DNA of 64,000 nucleotides from Zoogloeaceae bacterium (GTDB lineage Bacteria; Pseudomonadota; Gammaproteobacteria; Burkholderiales; Rhodocyclaceae): positions 243,501-307,500 of the forward strand of contig JACKLZ010000004.1 in assembly GCA_024235675.1 (NCBI GenBank), written 5' to 3'. The notes under the pieces are model-generated. The model ran no database searches, was not told the DNA's origin, and saw only the letters and a list, made by a program, of their open reading frames with translations. Numbering within the stretch: the stretch's first letter is position 1; each line of letters starts with the position of its first letter. Made by a program: the position numbers and the translations under genes. Positions 26,067 through 33,312 of this stretch are shown here, in pieces.

Positions 26067-26714
26067 TCAAAGCGTCGTTCTGGAGAAATACCAATCCACA
26101 TAGTCGTAGCCTTCCGACGCGCGCTTTTCAGCGGCTTCGGCCGTTTTCGGTGGCGGGACGATGACCGGTTCACCCGGCTTCCAGTTCTCCGGCGTGGCCA
26201 CACCGTTGGCATCGCTGGTCTGCAGCGCGTTCAGGAGGCGGACAAACTCGTCGATTGAGCGGCCGTTGCTCATCGGGTAGTAGACCATCGCGCGCAGCTT
26301 GCCTTCGGGATCGATGAAGAAGGTGGCGCGCACCGCGGAGGTGTCACCGGCGCCGGGGTGAATCATTCCGTAGGCCTTGGCGACCTCCATCTTCAGATCT
26401 TCGATGATCGGGAATGTGATCTCGACGCCGAAATTCTGCTTGATGCTGCGCGTCCAGGCGAGATGCGAAAACAGGCTGTCGATTGACAGGCCGAGCAGTT
26501 CGCAGTTCATGCTGCGGAAGGTGTCGGCGGCGCGTGCGAAGCCCATGAACTCGGTGGTGCATACCGGCGTGAAGTCGGCCGGATGCGAGAACAGGATCAA
26601 CCATTTGCCGCGGTAGTCTTCAAGGCTGCGTGGGCCGAAAGTGGTCTCGGCCGTGAAGGCGGGCGCCGGTTCGTTGATTCGTGGGAAGGACGGGCATGGG
26701 GTCTGTTGTTCCAT
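26067..26714 (-). CDS. Prx6-type peroxiredoxin
   Basis: 215-aa peroxiredoxin reducing peroxides in the cytoplasm. The peroxidatic motif is PADFTPVC with Cys52; the long C-terminal extension (about residues 150-215) and WPKPGEP-like segment fit the Prx6 class. It has its own promoter with a large dyad over the spacer and -10 (26744-26779) and a strong AAGGAG ribosome binding site. It lies 140 nt downstream of the flavoprotein of the sulfur cluster but is probably transcribed independently. Confidence 0.92.
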   Translation of the reverse strand: MEQQTPCPSFPRINEPAPAFTAETTFGPRSLEDYRGKWLILFSHPADFTPVCTTEFMGFARAADTFRSMNCELLGLSIDSLFSHLAWTRSIKQNFGVEITFPIIEDLKMEVAKAYGMIHPGAGDTSAVRATFFIDPEGKLRAMVYYPMSNGRSIDEFVRLLNALQTSDANGVATPENWKPGEPVIVPPPKTAEAAEKRASEGYDYVDWYFSRTTL

Positions 26715-26743
26715 TATTTGCTCCTTGCTTCGTTGAAAGGTGA

Positions 26744-26779
26744 CGAATTAAATATAAGCAAATGCTAATTCGCGGTGAA
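26744..26779 (-). promoter_or_regulatory. Peroxiredoxin promoter with overlapping dyad
   Basis: On the minus strand TTCACC (26779-26774), a 17-nt spacer, and TATATT (26756-26751) form a sigma70-like promoter. A 7-bp dyad CGAATTA (26744-26750) / TAATTCG (26766-26772) with a 15-nt centre covers the spacer and -10, a plausible operator for an unidentified regulator. Confidence 0.5.
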
Positions 26780-26853
26780 GTCGATTTTTCCTATGGCGTG
26801 GATAGGCCACGCCCATCGCCACGGGACCCCGTCAACGGGGTTGGGTGTCTGAG

Positions 26854-27987
26854 TCATCGGATCGCCTTGAGGTAATGCGATTCGAAGTAGCGTTTTGACC
26901 AGTGCATCGCCCGGCTGGAGGGCAGCATGAAGCTGCGGCGCTCGCTTCGGTAGACCAGCATGCCGGCATCGTAGCTGTCGACGATGCAGATGAGCTCGGC
27001 CTTGAACGTTGCGGTGGCCGGTTCGCCTTTGAGCGTGGCGAGAAGATTGCGGACTGCGGCCTGCGCTTGCAGGTCGGCCATGTGCGCCTGCTTGGGCAGC
27101 CAGTCGGGGCCGGGGTAACTGCCGGCGTCGCCCGCCACGAATACCGCGTCGCGTCCTTCGACCGCGCACTGGGCATCGGCCTTGACGAAACCGCCGGGGG
27201 AGACAGGCAGGTCGCTGTCAGCGAGCCAGGCGGGCCCGGTCAGACCGGGCATGAAAAGAATCAGGTCGGCGTCGATATGGCCGCCTTCGGTGCGCACGCC
27301 GGCCTCGGAAAAGCTCAGTGGCTTGTGGCCCAGGTGGGTGTTGATGCCACGCCGACCCATCTCGGCCACCAGCGATTTGACGGCCTTTTGCCCCAGGCGT
27401 TTGCCGGGCTCGGTGGCGGCGTTGAAAAAGGTGAGGTCGATGGCGTCACGGCGCTTCTGGCGGCGCAGCCAGCGCTCGAGCCCGAACAGCAGTTCAAACA
27501 TCGGTCCGCCGCGCACCGCCGAGGGTTCATTTGGGTTGCCGCCGAAGCCAAGCGCGATGCGCCCGTGCGTCATGGCCAGCACCCGCTCGCGGATACGCTC
27601 GGCCGCCGTGATGCCCTCGCACAGCGTGATGGCATGTTCGATGCCAGGCAGTTTCTTGATGAAACGCCCGCCGGAGGCGATCAGAAGTGCGTCGTTGCGA
27701 TAGTCGCCCGCGTCCGTGATCACCTTGCGTCCGCCCTCCATCACCCCGGTCACGCTGGCCTGCACATAATTGACCTTGTGGCGGGCAAAAAAAGGTGCCA
27801 GCGGGACGCGCAGATCGTCGCCCTTGCGCAGCCCGGTCGGAATCCAGATCAGGCTGGGCAGGTAGATGAACTCCGGGCGCGGCGCAATCAATGTGATGCG
27901 CGCGTCGGGGGCGTGCTTGCGGATCTCGCGCACGGCGGTCAGTGCGGCAAAGCCGGCGCCAAGGATGCAGATTTCCGGTGTCGACAT
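26854..27987 (-). CDS. SQR-like FAD-dependent oxidoreductase
   Basis: 377-aa flavoprotein of the sulfide:quinone oxidoreductase / flavocytochrome c sulfide dehydrogenase superfamily. It has an FAD-binding GAGFAALTAVREIRK near the start, a second dinucleotide segment, VFVAGDAGSYPG near residue 290, and an SQR-type C-terminus (CIVDSYDAG, Cys334, then WSKRYFESHYL). The middle cysteine expected in bona fide SQR near GG.P.EF is absent: the segment reads GGNPNEPSAVRGGPMFEL. The electron donor is therefore uncertain. Start at 27987 has AGGAA upstream. It is the last gene of the MBL-octaheme-cytochrome b operon. Confidence 0.85.
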   Translation of the reverse strand: MSTPEICILGAGFAALTAVREIRKHAPDARITLIAPRPEFIYLPSLIWIPTGLRKGDDLRVPLAPFFARHKVNYVQASVTGVMEGGRKVITDAGDYRNDALLIASGGRFIKKLPGIEHAITLCEGITAAERIRERVLAMTHGRIALGFGGNPNEPSAVRGGPMFELLFGLERWLRRQKRRDAIDLTFFNAATEPGKRLGQKAVKSLVAEMGRRGINTHLGHKPLSFSEAGVRTEGGHIDADLILFMPGLTGPAWLADSDLPVSPGGFVKADAQCAVEGRDAVFVAGDAGSYPGPDWLPKQAHMADLQAQAAVRNLLATLKGEPATATFKAELICIVDSYDAGMLVYRSERRSFMLPSSRAMHWSKRYFESHYLKAIR

Positions 27988-28006
27988 GAGGGTTCCTGAT
28001 GTTGTG

Positions 28007-28678
28007 TCAGCGTTGGGCGGAAGCGCCGGGGCCTTGATCGGCGTCGGTTGGGCGGGCGTCGTCATCTTCGACGATATCCCAGCCCGTGATCATCGCTTTG
28101 ATGTGGGCGAACACGGTGTGGCCGGTGGTGGTGAGGTAAACGTGAGCGATGACGAACACCAGCATCATGAAGGCGCCGGCGGTGTGTGCCATGGCCACCT
28201 GCTCCAGATTCAGCCAGCGGTCCAGACCCAAGCTGCCCCAGTAGGCATAGAACAGGTAGAGCAGGCCGGAGCCCCAGATGATCGGCGACACCAGCGCCAG
28301 CAGCGCGAGGTAGGCCAGGCGCTGCAGCGGGTTGTGTTTTTTGCGCGCGGTCACGTGATAGGGATGCGGGGCGCCGACAAAAATGCCGAACATGTAGTAG
28401 CGCGCCATGGCCACCAGCTTGTTGGCGGTGGGGATGTACTGGCGCCATTCGCCGGTGGTGAATTGCCAGAAGATGGTGAAAGCCCAAAGCGCCAGCAGCG
28501 TCCAGGCCGACAGCGCGTGCAGGCGCACCGCGCGCTCAAAGCCGAGCTTGTCGTAGCTGCCGTGGATCTCGAAGCCGGTGACCAGCATGACAATCACCAG
28601 CACGGCCTGGGACCAGTGCCAGAACCGTTCATAGCGTTTGAAGACGTAGATGCGCTTCATCGGGGTGGCGTGTGACAT
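28007..28678 (-). CDS. Cytochrome b (thiosulfate reductase-type cytochrome b561 domain)
   Basis: 223-aa inner-membrane di-haem cytochrome b of the cytochrome b/b6 domain group. Four membrane helices carry candidate haem ligands: His in RFWHWSQAV (helix 1), RLHALSAW (helix 2), AHTAGAFMM and VIAHVYLTTTGH (helix 4). It starts 3 nt after the octaheme cytochrome gene, so it most likely passes electrons between that periplasmic cytochrome and the quinone pool. The C-terminal tail is acidic and cytoplasmic. Confidence 0.88.
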   Translation of the reverse strand: MSHATPMKRIYVFKRYERFWHWSQAVLVIVMLVTGFEIHGSYDKLGFERAVRLHALSAWTLLALWAFTIFWQFTTGEWRQYIPTANKLVAMARYYMFGIFVGAPHPYHVTARKKHNPLQRLAYLALLALVSPIIWGSGLLYLFYAYWGSLGLDRWLNLEQVAMAHTAGAFMMLVFVIAHVYLTTTGHTVFAHIKAMITGWDIVEDDDARPTDADQGPGASAQR

Positions 28679-28681
28679 GGC

Positions 28682-30277
28682 TCAGTCCTCCTTGCGCAGA
28701 TGGGTGATGACGCGGGCGATGGCATGCAGCGTCACGCCGAGCAGGGCGGCCAGGGCGGCGAGCCAGCCGAGGCGGTCGAGCCATGGGTTGTGGTCGCGGC
28801 CGGGGATGTACACGCCGTCGATACCGGCCAGGCGGCCGCCGTTGGTGTGGCATTCGTGGCAGCCGACGGCTTTGTCCTTGGGCGCGACCATGTGGGTGAT
28901 CGGCCACAGCATCTGGGTGTCGACAAAGCCGTACTTGCCACTGTAGGGCGCGCCGGTGGCTTCGGCGCCAGCGGCCAGGGCTTTGGCCCAGTCAAAGTTG
29001 TACCAGAACGCTGAATCGTTCGGCACGCCGACACTGGGCACCAGTAGCGTGTTGCGCTCCGTGTCGTAAGGCTGGCGGCCGTGGAAGACCTTGACCGGCC
29101 AGATCCGCGCGTCGGCCGCGCCCGGCTCGCCGTGGAAGACGTTGATCGGCACCCGGGTGCTGGGATCGATTTTGTCATCCTGCAGGGTGTAGGTGACCTT
29201 GCCGTTGAACCACTGGTAGGCCGGCGTGACGTCTTTGCCGAGGACGAAGGCGCCTTTTTTGCTGTCGTAGATCACATGGCCGTGGTCGTCCTTTTTCTGG
29301 AAGGGCTTGCCCTCGGCGGTGAGCTGGCCGGCCTGCGACCAGTCCCAGGCCATCTTGGTCGGCACCCCGCCGCGGGCGAATGCCGGGATGTGGCAGCTCT
29401 GGCAGGCGAGGGTGTCGGTGTGCGCGTTGAGGCGCTCGGCAGCCAGCAGGTTCTCCTTGTGCGGCTTGTCGCCGTGGCAGGCCTGGCAGGTGGCCGGATT
29501 GCGGGCGGTCTTTTCGCCGCGCAGCAGGGCGCGATGTGGGTCGGCCGCGGTTACCGAGATGCGGCTGCCGGCGACGGCGTGCTGGTCGCTGACATGGCAG
29601 TCGCTGCAGCTGAAGTTGAGCCCGTCCTTGTCCATGTGCACATCGAGCGCGTGGGTGGCGGTATTGAGCGAGGAGTCGAGGTCACCGTGCTTGACGCCGT
29701 CGCCGCCGCCGCCGTTGTAGTGGCAGGCGCCGCAGGTGTCACGACGGGTGCGGCCGACGGTCTGGGCGATCTTGGCCAGGTCGATGGGCTCGACGAACTT
29801 GCCCGAGCCCGGCGGATATTCGCTGCGCACCGTCACCGGATTGCCGGCAAAGCCGGAAGGTTTGGCGTAGCCGCCGGTGTTGTGACAGGCCAGGCAATCG
29901 ACCTTGTTGCCGTCGCTGAAGTCGAAGTGCTGGTCTTTCCAGCCGTAGCCGATGTGGCAGGACTGGCAGAAGGGCTCGTTGGACTGGTCGCCGATGCAGA
30001 AGGCGTTGACCATGGTCTTCTTGCCCAGGTGCTGGCCGGTGTCCGGATTGATGTAATCCCAGGTCCAGTGCCGGGTCTTCATGATCTGATGCGAGGCCTC
30101 GGTGTGGCATTTGAGGCAGGCGCGGGTGACCGCCTCGCCGCTATCGAAGGGGCCAGCCAGTTCTTCGAATTTGCTGTGATCGGCCGTGGACGCCGTGCCC
30201 GGGGCGCTCGCTGCGACGCTGGCGCCGGCGAACAGCAAGGACACGGCGAAAAGGACATGTATCGCTCGGTTCCGCAT
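28682..30277 (-). CDS. Tetrathionate-reductase-family octaheme cytochrome c
   Basis: 531-aa periplasmic multihaem cytochrome. A signal peptide (residues 1-23) is followed by exactly eight CXXCH motifs: CLKCH, CQSCH, CLACH, CGACH, CSDCH, CQACH, CQSCH and CHECH. A C-terminal membrane helix (WLAALAALLGVTLHAIARVI) anchors it. This matches the OTR family, whose Shewanella member reduces tetrathionate, nitrite and hydroxylamine in vitro; the physiological role is not settled. A GAGGAG ribosome binding site precedes the ATG. It lies between the MBL and cytochrome b genes. Confidence 0.93.
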   Translation of the reverse strand: MRNRAIHVLFAVSLLFAGASVAASAPGTASTADHSKFEELAGPFDSGEAVTRACLKCHTEASHQIMKTRHWTWDYINPDTGQHLGKKTMVNAFCIGDQSNEPFCQSCHIGYGWKDQHFDFSDGNKVDCLACHNTGGYAKPSGFAGNPVTVRSEYPPGSGKFVEPIDLAKIAQTVGRTRRDTCGACHYNGGGGDGVKHGDLDSSLNTATHALDVHMDKDGLNFSCSDCHVSDQHAVAGSRISVTAADPHRALLRGEKTARNPATCQACHGDKPHKENLLAAERLNAHTDTLACQSCHIPAFARGGVPTKMAWDWSQAGQLTAEGKPFQKKDDHGHVIYDSKKGAFVLGKDVTPAYQWFNGKVTYTLQDDKIDPSTRVPINVFHGEPGAADARIWPVKVFHGRQPYDTERNTLLVPSVGVPNDSAFWYNFDWAKALAAGAEATGAPYSGKYGFVDTQMLWPITHMVAPKDKAVGCHECHTNGGRLAGIDGVYIPGRDHNPWLDRLGWLAALAALLGVTLHAIARVITHLRKED

Positions 30278-30344
30278 GTTGTTTGTCTCCTCGAGTGACG
30301 CCTCTGGATGGGCGTTCCGCCGTGATGTGGACGGCCTTGGTGCG

Positions 30345-31016
30345 CTACCTGTGCGCGTCGTGGGTATGGAGGGGCGACTCGGGCCGAGTCGAATGACCCG
30401 GCCGTCGGGTGTTTGCGGTCAGGAAGGTCTCGCGGTTGCCGGCCGCAAAAGCGGCGTTGCGGTGGCGCTCCTCCGTGATCGTGCTGACCGTGCGGCCGTT
30501 GAAGTCGTGACCGGGGAACATCAGCGTCTCGCCCGGCAGCAGAAAGAGCCGCTGGGTCACGCTGTCGTACAGTCGCCCGGGGTCGCTCAGTGCGGCATCC
30601 AGGCTGCAGCCACCGATCGCCAGCGTATCGCCACAGAACAGGCGGTCTCGCCACAGGAAGCAGACCGAGTCGGGGGTATGCCCCGGCGTGGCCAGTACAC
30701 GCAGCGCTTCGCTGCCGAAGACCACCGTGTCGCCGTGCGCCTTGCGTAGCGCCGGGCCGTCGTAGGGGGTGTCGGCCCCGGTGACCAGTTCGGCACCGGT
30801 GAAACGGCACAATTCACCGCAGTGAGCTTGCTGGGCCGAATGCATGTGGGTGCGCAAGACATAGCGCAGGCGCAGGTCGCGCTCCTGAAGGAGGGCCAGC
30901 AGCAACTCAGATTGTTCGGGGAGAGGGTCGATCAGCACGGCGTCGCGTGCGCTCACATCGGCCAGCAGATAGCTGATCGAGTGGCTGGGTGAGTGGAAAA
31001 TCTGGCGAAAATACAT
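30345..31016 (-). CDS. Persulfide-dioxygenase-type MBL-fold protein
   Basis: 223-aa MBL-fold protein of the ETHE1/persulfide dioxygenase group (MYFRQIFHSPSHSISYLLAD start). The canonical THxHxDH is altered to THMHSAQ (His57, His59; Asp61 and His62 replaced by Ala and Gln). The mono-iron ligands expected in ETHE1 are all present: His57, His113 (TPGHTPDS) and Asp130 (FCGDTL). It could still oxidise glutathione persulfide to sulfite. It is the first gene of its operon, behind a sigma54 element and operator cluster, with AAGGA before the ATG. Confidence 0.82.
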   Translation of the reverse strand: MYFRQIFHSPSHSISYLLADVSARDAVLIDPLPEQSELLLALLQERDLRLRYVLRTHMHSAQQAHCGELCRFTGAELVTGADTPYDGPALRKAHGDTVVFGSEALRVLATPGHTPDSVCFLWRDRLFCGDTLAIGGCSLDAALSDPGRLYDSVTQRLFLLPGETLMFPGHDFNGRTVSTITEERHRNAAFAAGNRETFLTANTRRPGHSTRPESPLHTHDAHR

Positions 31017-31066
31017 GCCGGAGTCCTTGGTCGGTCACGCGAGAGAAAACGTTTTGTGAATAACTC

Positions 31067-31082
31067 AGCAAATAGTGTGCCG
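31067..31082 (-). promoter_or_regulatory. Sigma54 promoter for the MBL-octaheme-cytochrome operon
   Basis: Minus strand CGGCAC-ACTAT-TTGCT, with the invariant GG and GC ten bases apart; only the first base differs from TGGCAC-N5-TTGCW. It lies about 50 nt before the MBL start codon. Confidence 0.85.
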
Positions 31083-31153
31083 AAACTCGTTGAGTTGAAA
31101 ATATGTTTATAAACAGTTGGTTAGTGCCTTTATCCGCGGTCGAGTGGCGGAGC

Positions 31154-31205
31154 TGGCAGTGGCAGCATGTGCGTGATGGCAGTCAAAGACGTCACGAATG
31201 GCAGT
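31154..31205 (-). promoter_or_regulatory. Cluster of FisR-type half-sites upstream of the MBL operon
   Basis: TGGCAGT on the plus strand (ACTGCCA toward the MBL promoter) at 31154-31160, 31177-31183 and 31199-31205, plus an overlapping TGGCAGC at 31160-31166. Spacings are 23 and 22 nt, about two helical turns. They start 72-123 nt upstream of the -24 element. The farthest site overlaps the 3' end of the haemoglobin gene. Confidence 0.75.
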
Positions 31206-31710
31206 TGGATTGGCATGGCTGACAGGCCGGCACGCGCTGATCGCGTTCTTGCTGGCTTCGCCCCGTGCTGCGGGACGGCGTAACGCACGTACTGACCACA
31301 GGCTGGCGATCGATGTCCGTTTCTGCCCGATTGCGTAGGTGGTCGGCCATGGCTGAGAAGGTGGCGTCCAGGTCTGCACGCAAGGCGGCGTCGGGGACGG
31401 TGTCGTCGAGGGCCATGCGCAGGCACCGCATCCATTGGTCACGCTCGCTGCGGCCAATGGAAAACGCCAGGTGCCGCCGGCGCATGCGCGGCATGCCGTA
31501 CTGGGGCGTGTAGCGATCGGGGCCGCCCAGCCAGCCGGAGAGAAACGCGCGCAGGCGGGCTTTGGTCTGTGTCAGGTCTTCATGGTGCATCTGCCACACC
31601 TGGCGGACTTCTGGCAGGGTGGCCATCCGCTCGTAGAGGCGGTCGACGAGGTGGGCAATGCCGGTGTCGCCCAGTCGGGCATACAACGACGGTGGGTTGG
31701 GCTCGGTCAT
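31192..31710 (-). CDS. Group II truncated haemoglobin with Cys-rich tail
   Basis: 172-aa protein with a 2-on-2 globin domain (about residues 8-130); the proximal histidine is His80 in RMRRRHLAF. Group II globins bind O2/NO, and some handle sulfide or NO stress. A non-globin tail ends in CQPCQSNCHS (Cys163, Cys166, Cys170). That tail is encoded over an ACTGCCA operator site of the next operon. Start at 31710 has GGAGA 6 nt upstream. It is the last gene of the cyd operon, 37 nt after ybgE. Confidence 0.85.
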   Translation of the reverse strand: MTEPNPPSLYARLGDTGIAHLVDRLYERMATLPEVRQVWQMHHEDLTQTKARLRAFLSGWLGGPDRYTPQYGMPRMRRRHLAFSIGRSERDQWMRCLRMALDDTVPDAALRADLDATFSAMADHLRNRAETDIDRQPVVSTCVTPSRSTGRSQQERDQRVPACQPCQSNCHS

Positions 31711-31747
31711 GAAAATCTCCATCGATTGGTGTGGACGGCCCGGCGGC

Positions 31748-32020
31748 TCACCACAGCCGCCACACGGCCAGCACAACGCCGACCGCGCAGGCCGCGCCGG
31801 AGAGCAGCCAGCGCAGCGGCATGAGCCGCGGCACGAAGCCCACGCCGCGCACGAAGCCGGCGCTCATGGCCCAGAACAGCGCCATGGCGGCCCAGTGGTC
31901 GGCATGGCCGGCGCTGTCGGTCAGCCAGCGGGGGTTGGCAGTGATGCCCAGCGCGATGGCGATGGCGGCGAGCAACGGTAGCCAGGCGATGCGCGCGGGC
32001 TGTGCCGGGGCGTCAGTCAT
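31748..32020 (-). CDS. ybgE: Cyd operon protein YbgE family
   Basis: 90-aa membrane protein with two or three hydrophobic helices (WLPLLAAIAIALGI, ALFWAMSAGFVRGVGFVP, LLSGAACAVGVVLAVW). Position directly after cydX and the GFVRGVGFVPR motif fit the YbgE family of cyd operons, whose exact role in cytochrome bd biogenesis is unclear. The start overlaps cydX by 8 nt. Confidence 0.85.
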   Translation of the reverse strand: MTDAPAQPARIAWLPLLAAIAIALGITANPRWLTDSAGHADHWAAMALFWAMSAGFVRGVGFVPRLMPLRWLLSGAACAVGVVLAVWRLW

Positions 32021-32141
32021 CAGGGTGGGCCTCGGGGGTGAGCGACGGCTGGCGGGCGTCTTCGTGCTCACCCCACATGGCGTTGAGAATGGCCAGCAGC
32101 ACGGCGAAGCCGATGCCGAGTATCCAGGTGAAGTACCACAT
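32013..32141 (-). CDS. cydX: Cytochrome bd small subunit CydX
   Basis: 42-aa single-helix subunit beginning MWYFTWILGIGFAVLLAILN and continuing AMWGE, which is diagnostic for CydX. CydX stabilises the haem d-containing quinol oxidase in the inner membrane. It starts 17 nt after cydB with GAGGAG before the ATG and has an acidic tail (EDARQ...HPDD). Easy to miss because of its length. Confidence 0.93.
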   Translation of the reverse strand: MWYFTWILGIGFAVLLAILNAMWGEHEDARQPSLTPEAHPDD

Positions 32142-32157
32142 GCGGGGCTCCTCGAAG

Positions 32158-33297
32158 TCAGTAGGCGGAATGGCTGTTTTCGCGCACGTAGGCGGCGGTG
32201 ACCTTGCCGGACATCACTTTGTAGGCCCAGCTGGTGTAGGCAATGATGATTGGCATGAAGATCAGGGTGGCGAAGAACATGATGGTGAGCGTCAGATGGC
32301 TCGATACGCTGTCCCACACCGTGAGGCTGGCGTTGGGGGCGGTCGAGGACGGCAGGATGAAGGGGAACATCGACACACCGGCCGTGCCGATGACGCCGGT
32401 AATGCCGATCGACGAGGCGACAAAGGCGGCCAGCGTGCGCCCCTTTGCGGCCAGCAGCAGGGCGGCGATGATGCCCAGGTAGGCGAGTATCGGCACCGCC
32501 AGGGTGGCGGGCTGGGTCTGGTAGTTGTGCATCCAGGCGCCGGCCTCTCGGACCACCTGTTTGGCGAGCGGGTCGGGCAGGGCGGCCGGGTCGATCACCG
32601 AGCTGATGGCATAGCCCGGAATCCATTGCAGCCACACGCCAGCGAGACTGAAACCGATCAGCAACAGCGCGCCGAAAAGCATGACCGCGACGCGGCTGCG
32701 CCGATAGATATCGCCCTCGGTGCGGTGCATCAGGTAGATGGCGCCATGGAAGGTGATCATCGCGGTGCTGACCACGCCGCACAGCAGGGCAAAGGGATTG
32801 AGCAGGCCCCAGAAGCTGCCGGTGTAGTAAGACATCAGATTGTTGTCAAAATGGAAGGGCACGCCCTGCAGCAGGTTGCCGAAGGCCACGCCGAAGATCA
32901 GCGGTGGCACCGCGCCCCCCACGAACAGGCCCCAGTCCCAGGTGCTGCGCCAGCTCGGGTTGTCGATCTTGCTGCGATAGTCGAACCCCACCGGCCGGAA
33001 GAACAGTGCCCACAGCACGGCCAGCATGGCCCAGTAGAAACCGGAGAAGGCCGTCGCATAGACCAGCGGCCAGGCGGCGAAGATGGCGCCGCCGCCGGTG
33101 ACGAACCACACCTGGTTGCCGTCCCAGTGCGGGCCGACGGTGTTGATGATGACGCGGCGCTCGACGTCATTCTTGCCGACGAAGGGCAGCAGGGTGCCCA
33201 CGCCCATGTCGTGGCCGTCCATGATGGCGAAGCCGATGAGCAACACACCCACCAGCAGCCACCAGATGAGCTTGAGAGTCGGGTAGTCGATGATCAT
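32158..33297 (-). CDS. cydB: Cytochrome bd ubiquinol oxidase subunit II
   Basis: 379-aa membrane subunit with about nine hydrophobic helices. Family features are WWLLVGVLLIGFAIMDGHDMGVG at the start, with the conserved GHD region, ERRVIINTVGPHWDGNQVW, and the last helix near PIIIAYTSWAYKVM. It pairs with CydA to form the O2-reducing bd oxidase, which is resistant to cyanide and sulfide in characterised cases. GAGGAG precedes the ATG. Confidence 0.96.
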   Translation of the reverse strand: MIIDYPTLKLIWWLLVGVLLIGFAIMDGHDMGVGTLLPFVGKNDVERRVIINTVGPHWDGNQVWFVTGGGAIFAAWPLVYATAFSGFYWAMLAVLWALFFRPVGFDYRSKIDNPSWRSTWDWGLFVGGAVPPLIFGVAFGNLLQGVPFHFDNNLMSYYTGSFWGLLNPFALLCGVVSTAMITFHGAIYLMHRTEGDIYRRSRVAVMLFGALLLIGFSLAGVWLQWIPGYAISSVIDPAALPDPLAKQVVREAGAWMHNYQTQPATLAVPILAYLGIIAALLLAAKGRTLAAFVASSIGITGVIGTAGVSMFPFILPSSTAPNASLTVWDSVSSHLTLTIMFFATLIFMPIIIAYTSWAYKVMSGKVTAAYVRENSHSAY

Positions 33298-33312
33298 TTG
33301 AACAGCTCCTCG

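Noticed and set aside
26794..26841. Terminators after the flavoprotein gene
   Set aside because: Two GC-rich hairpins are present, but neither is followed by a T-run on the minus strand.
32021..32782. Upstream extension of the ybgE frame to 344 codons
   Set aside because: The extension lies inside cydB in another frame; only the last 90 codons encode the membrane protein.
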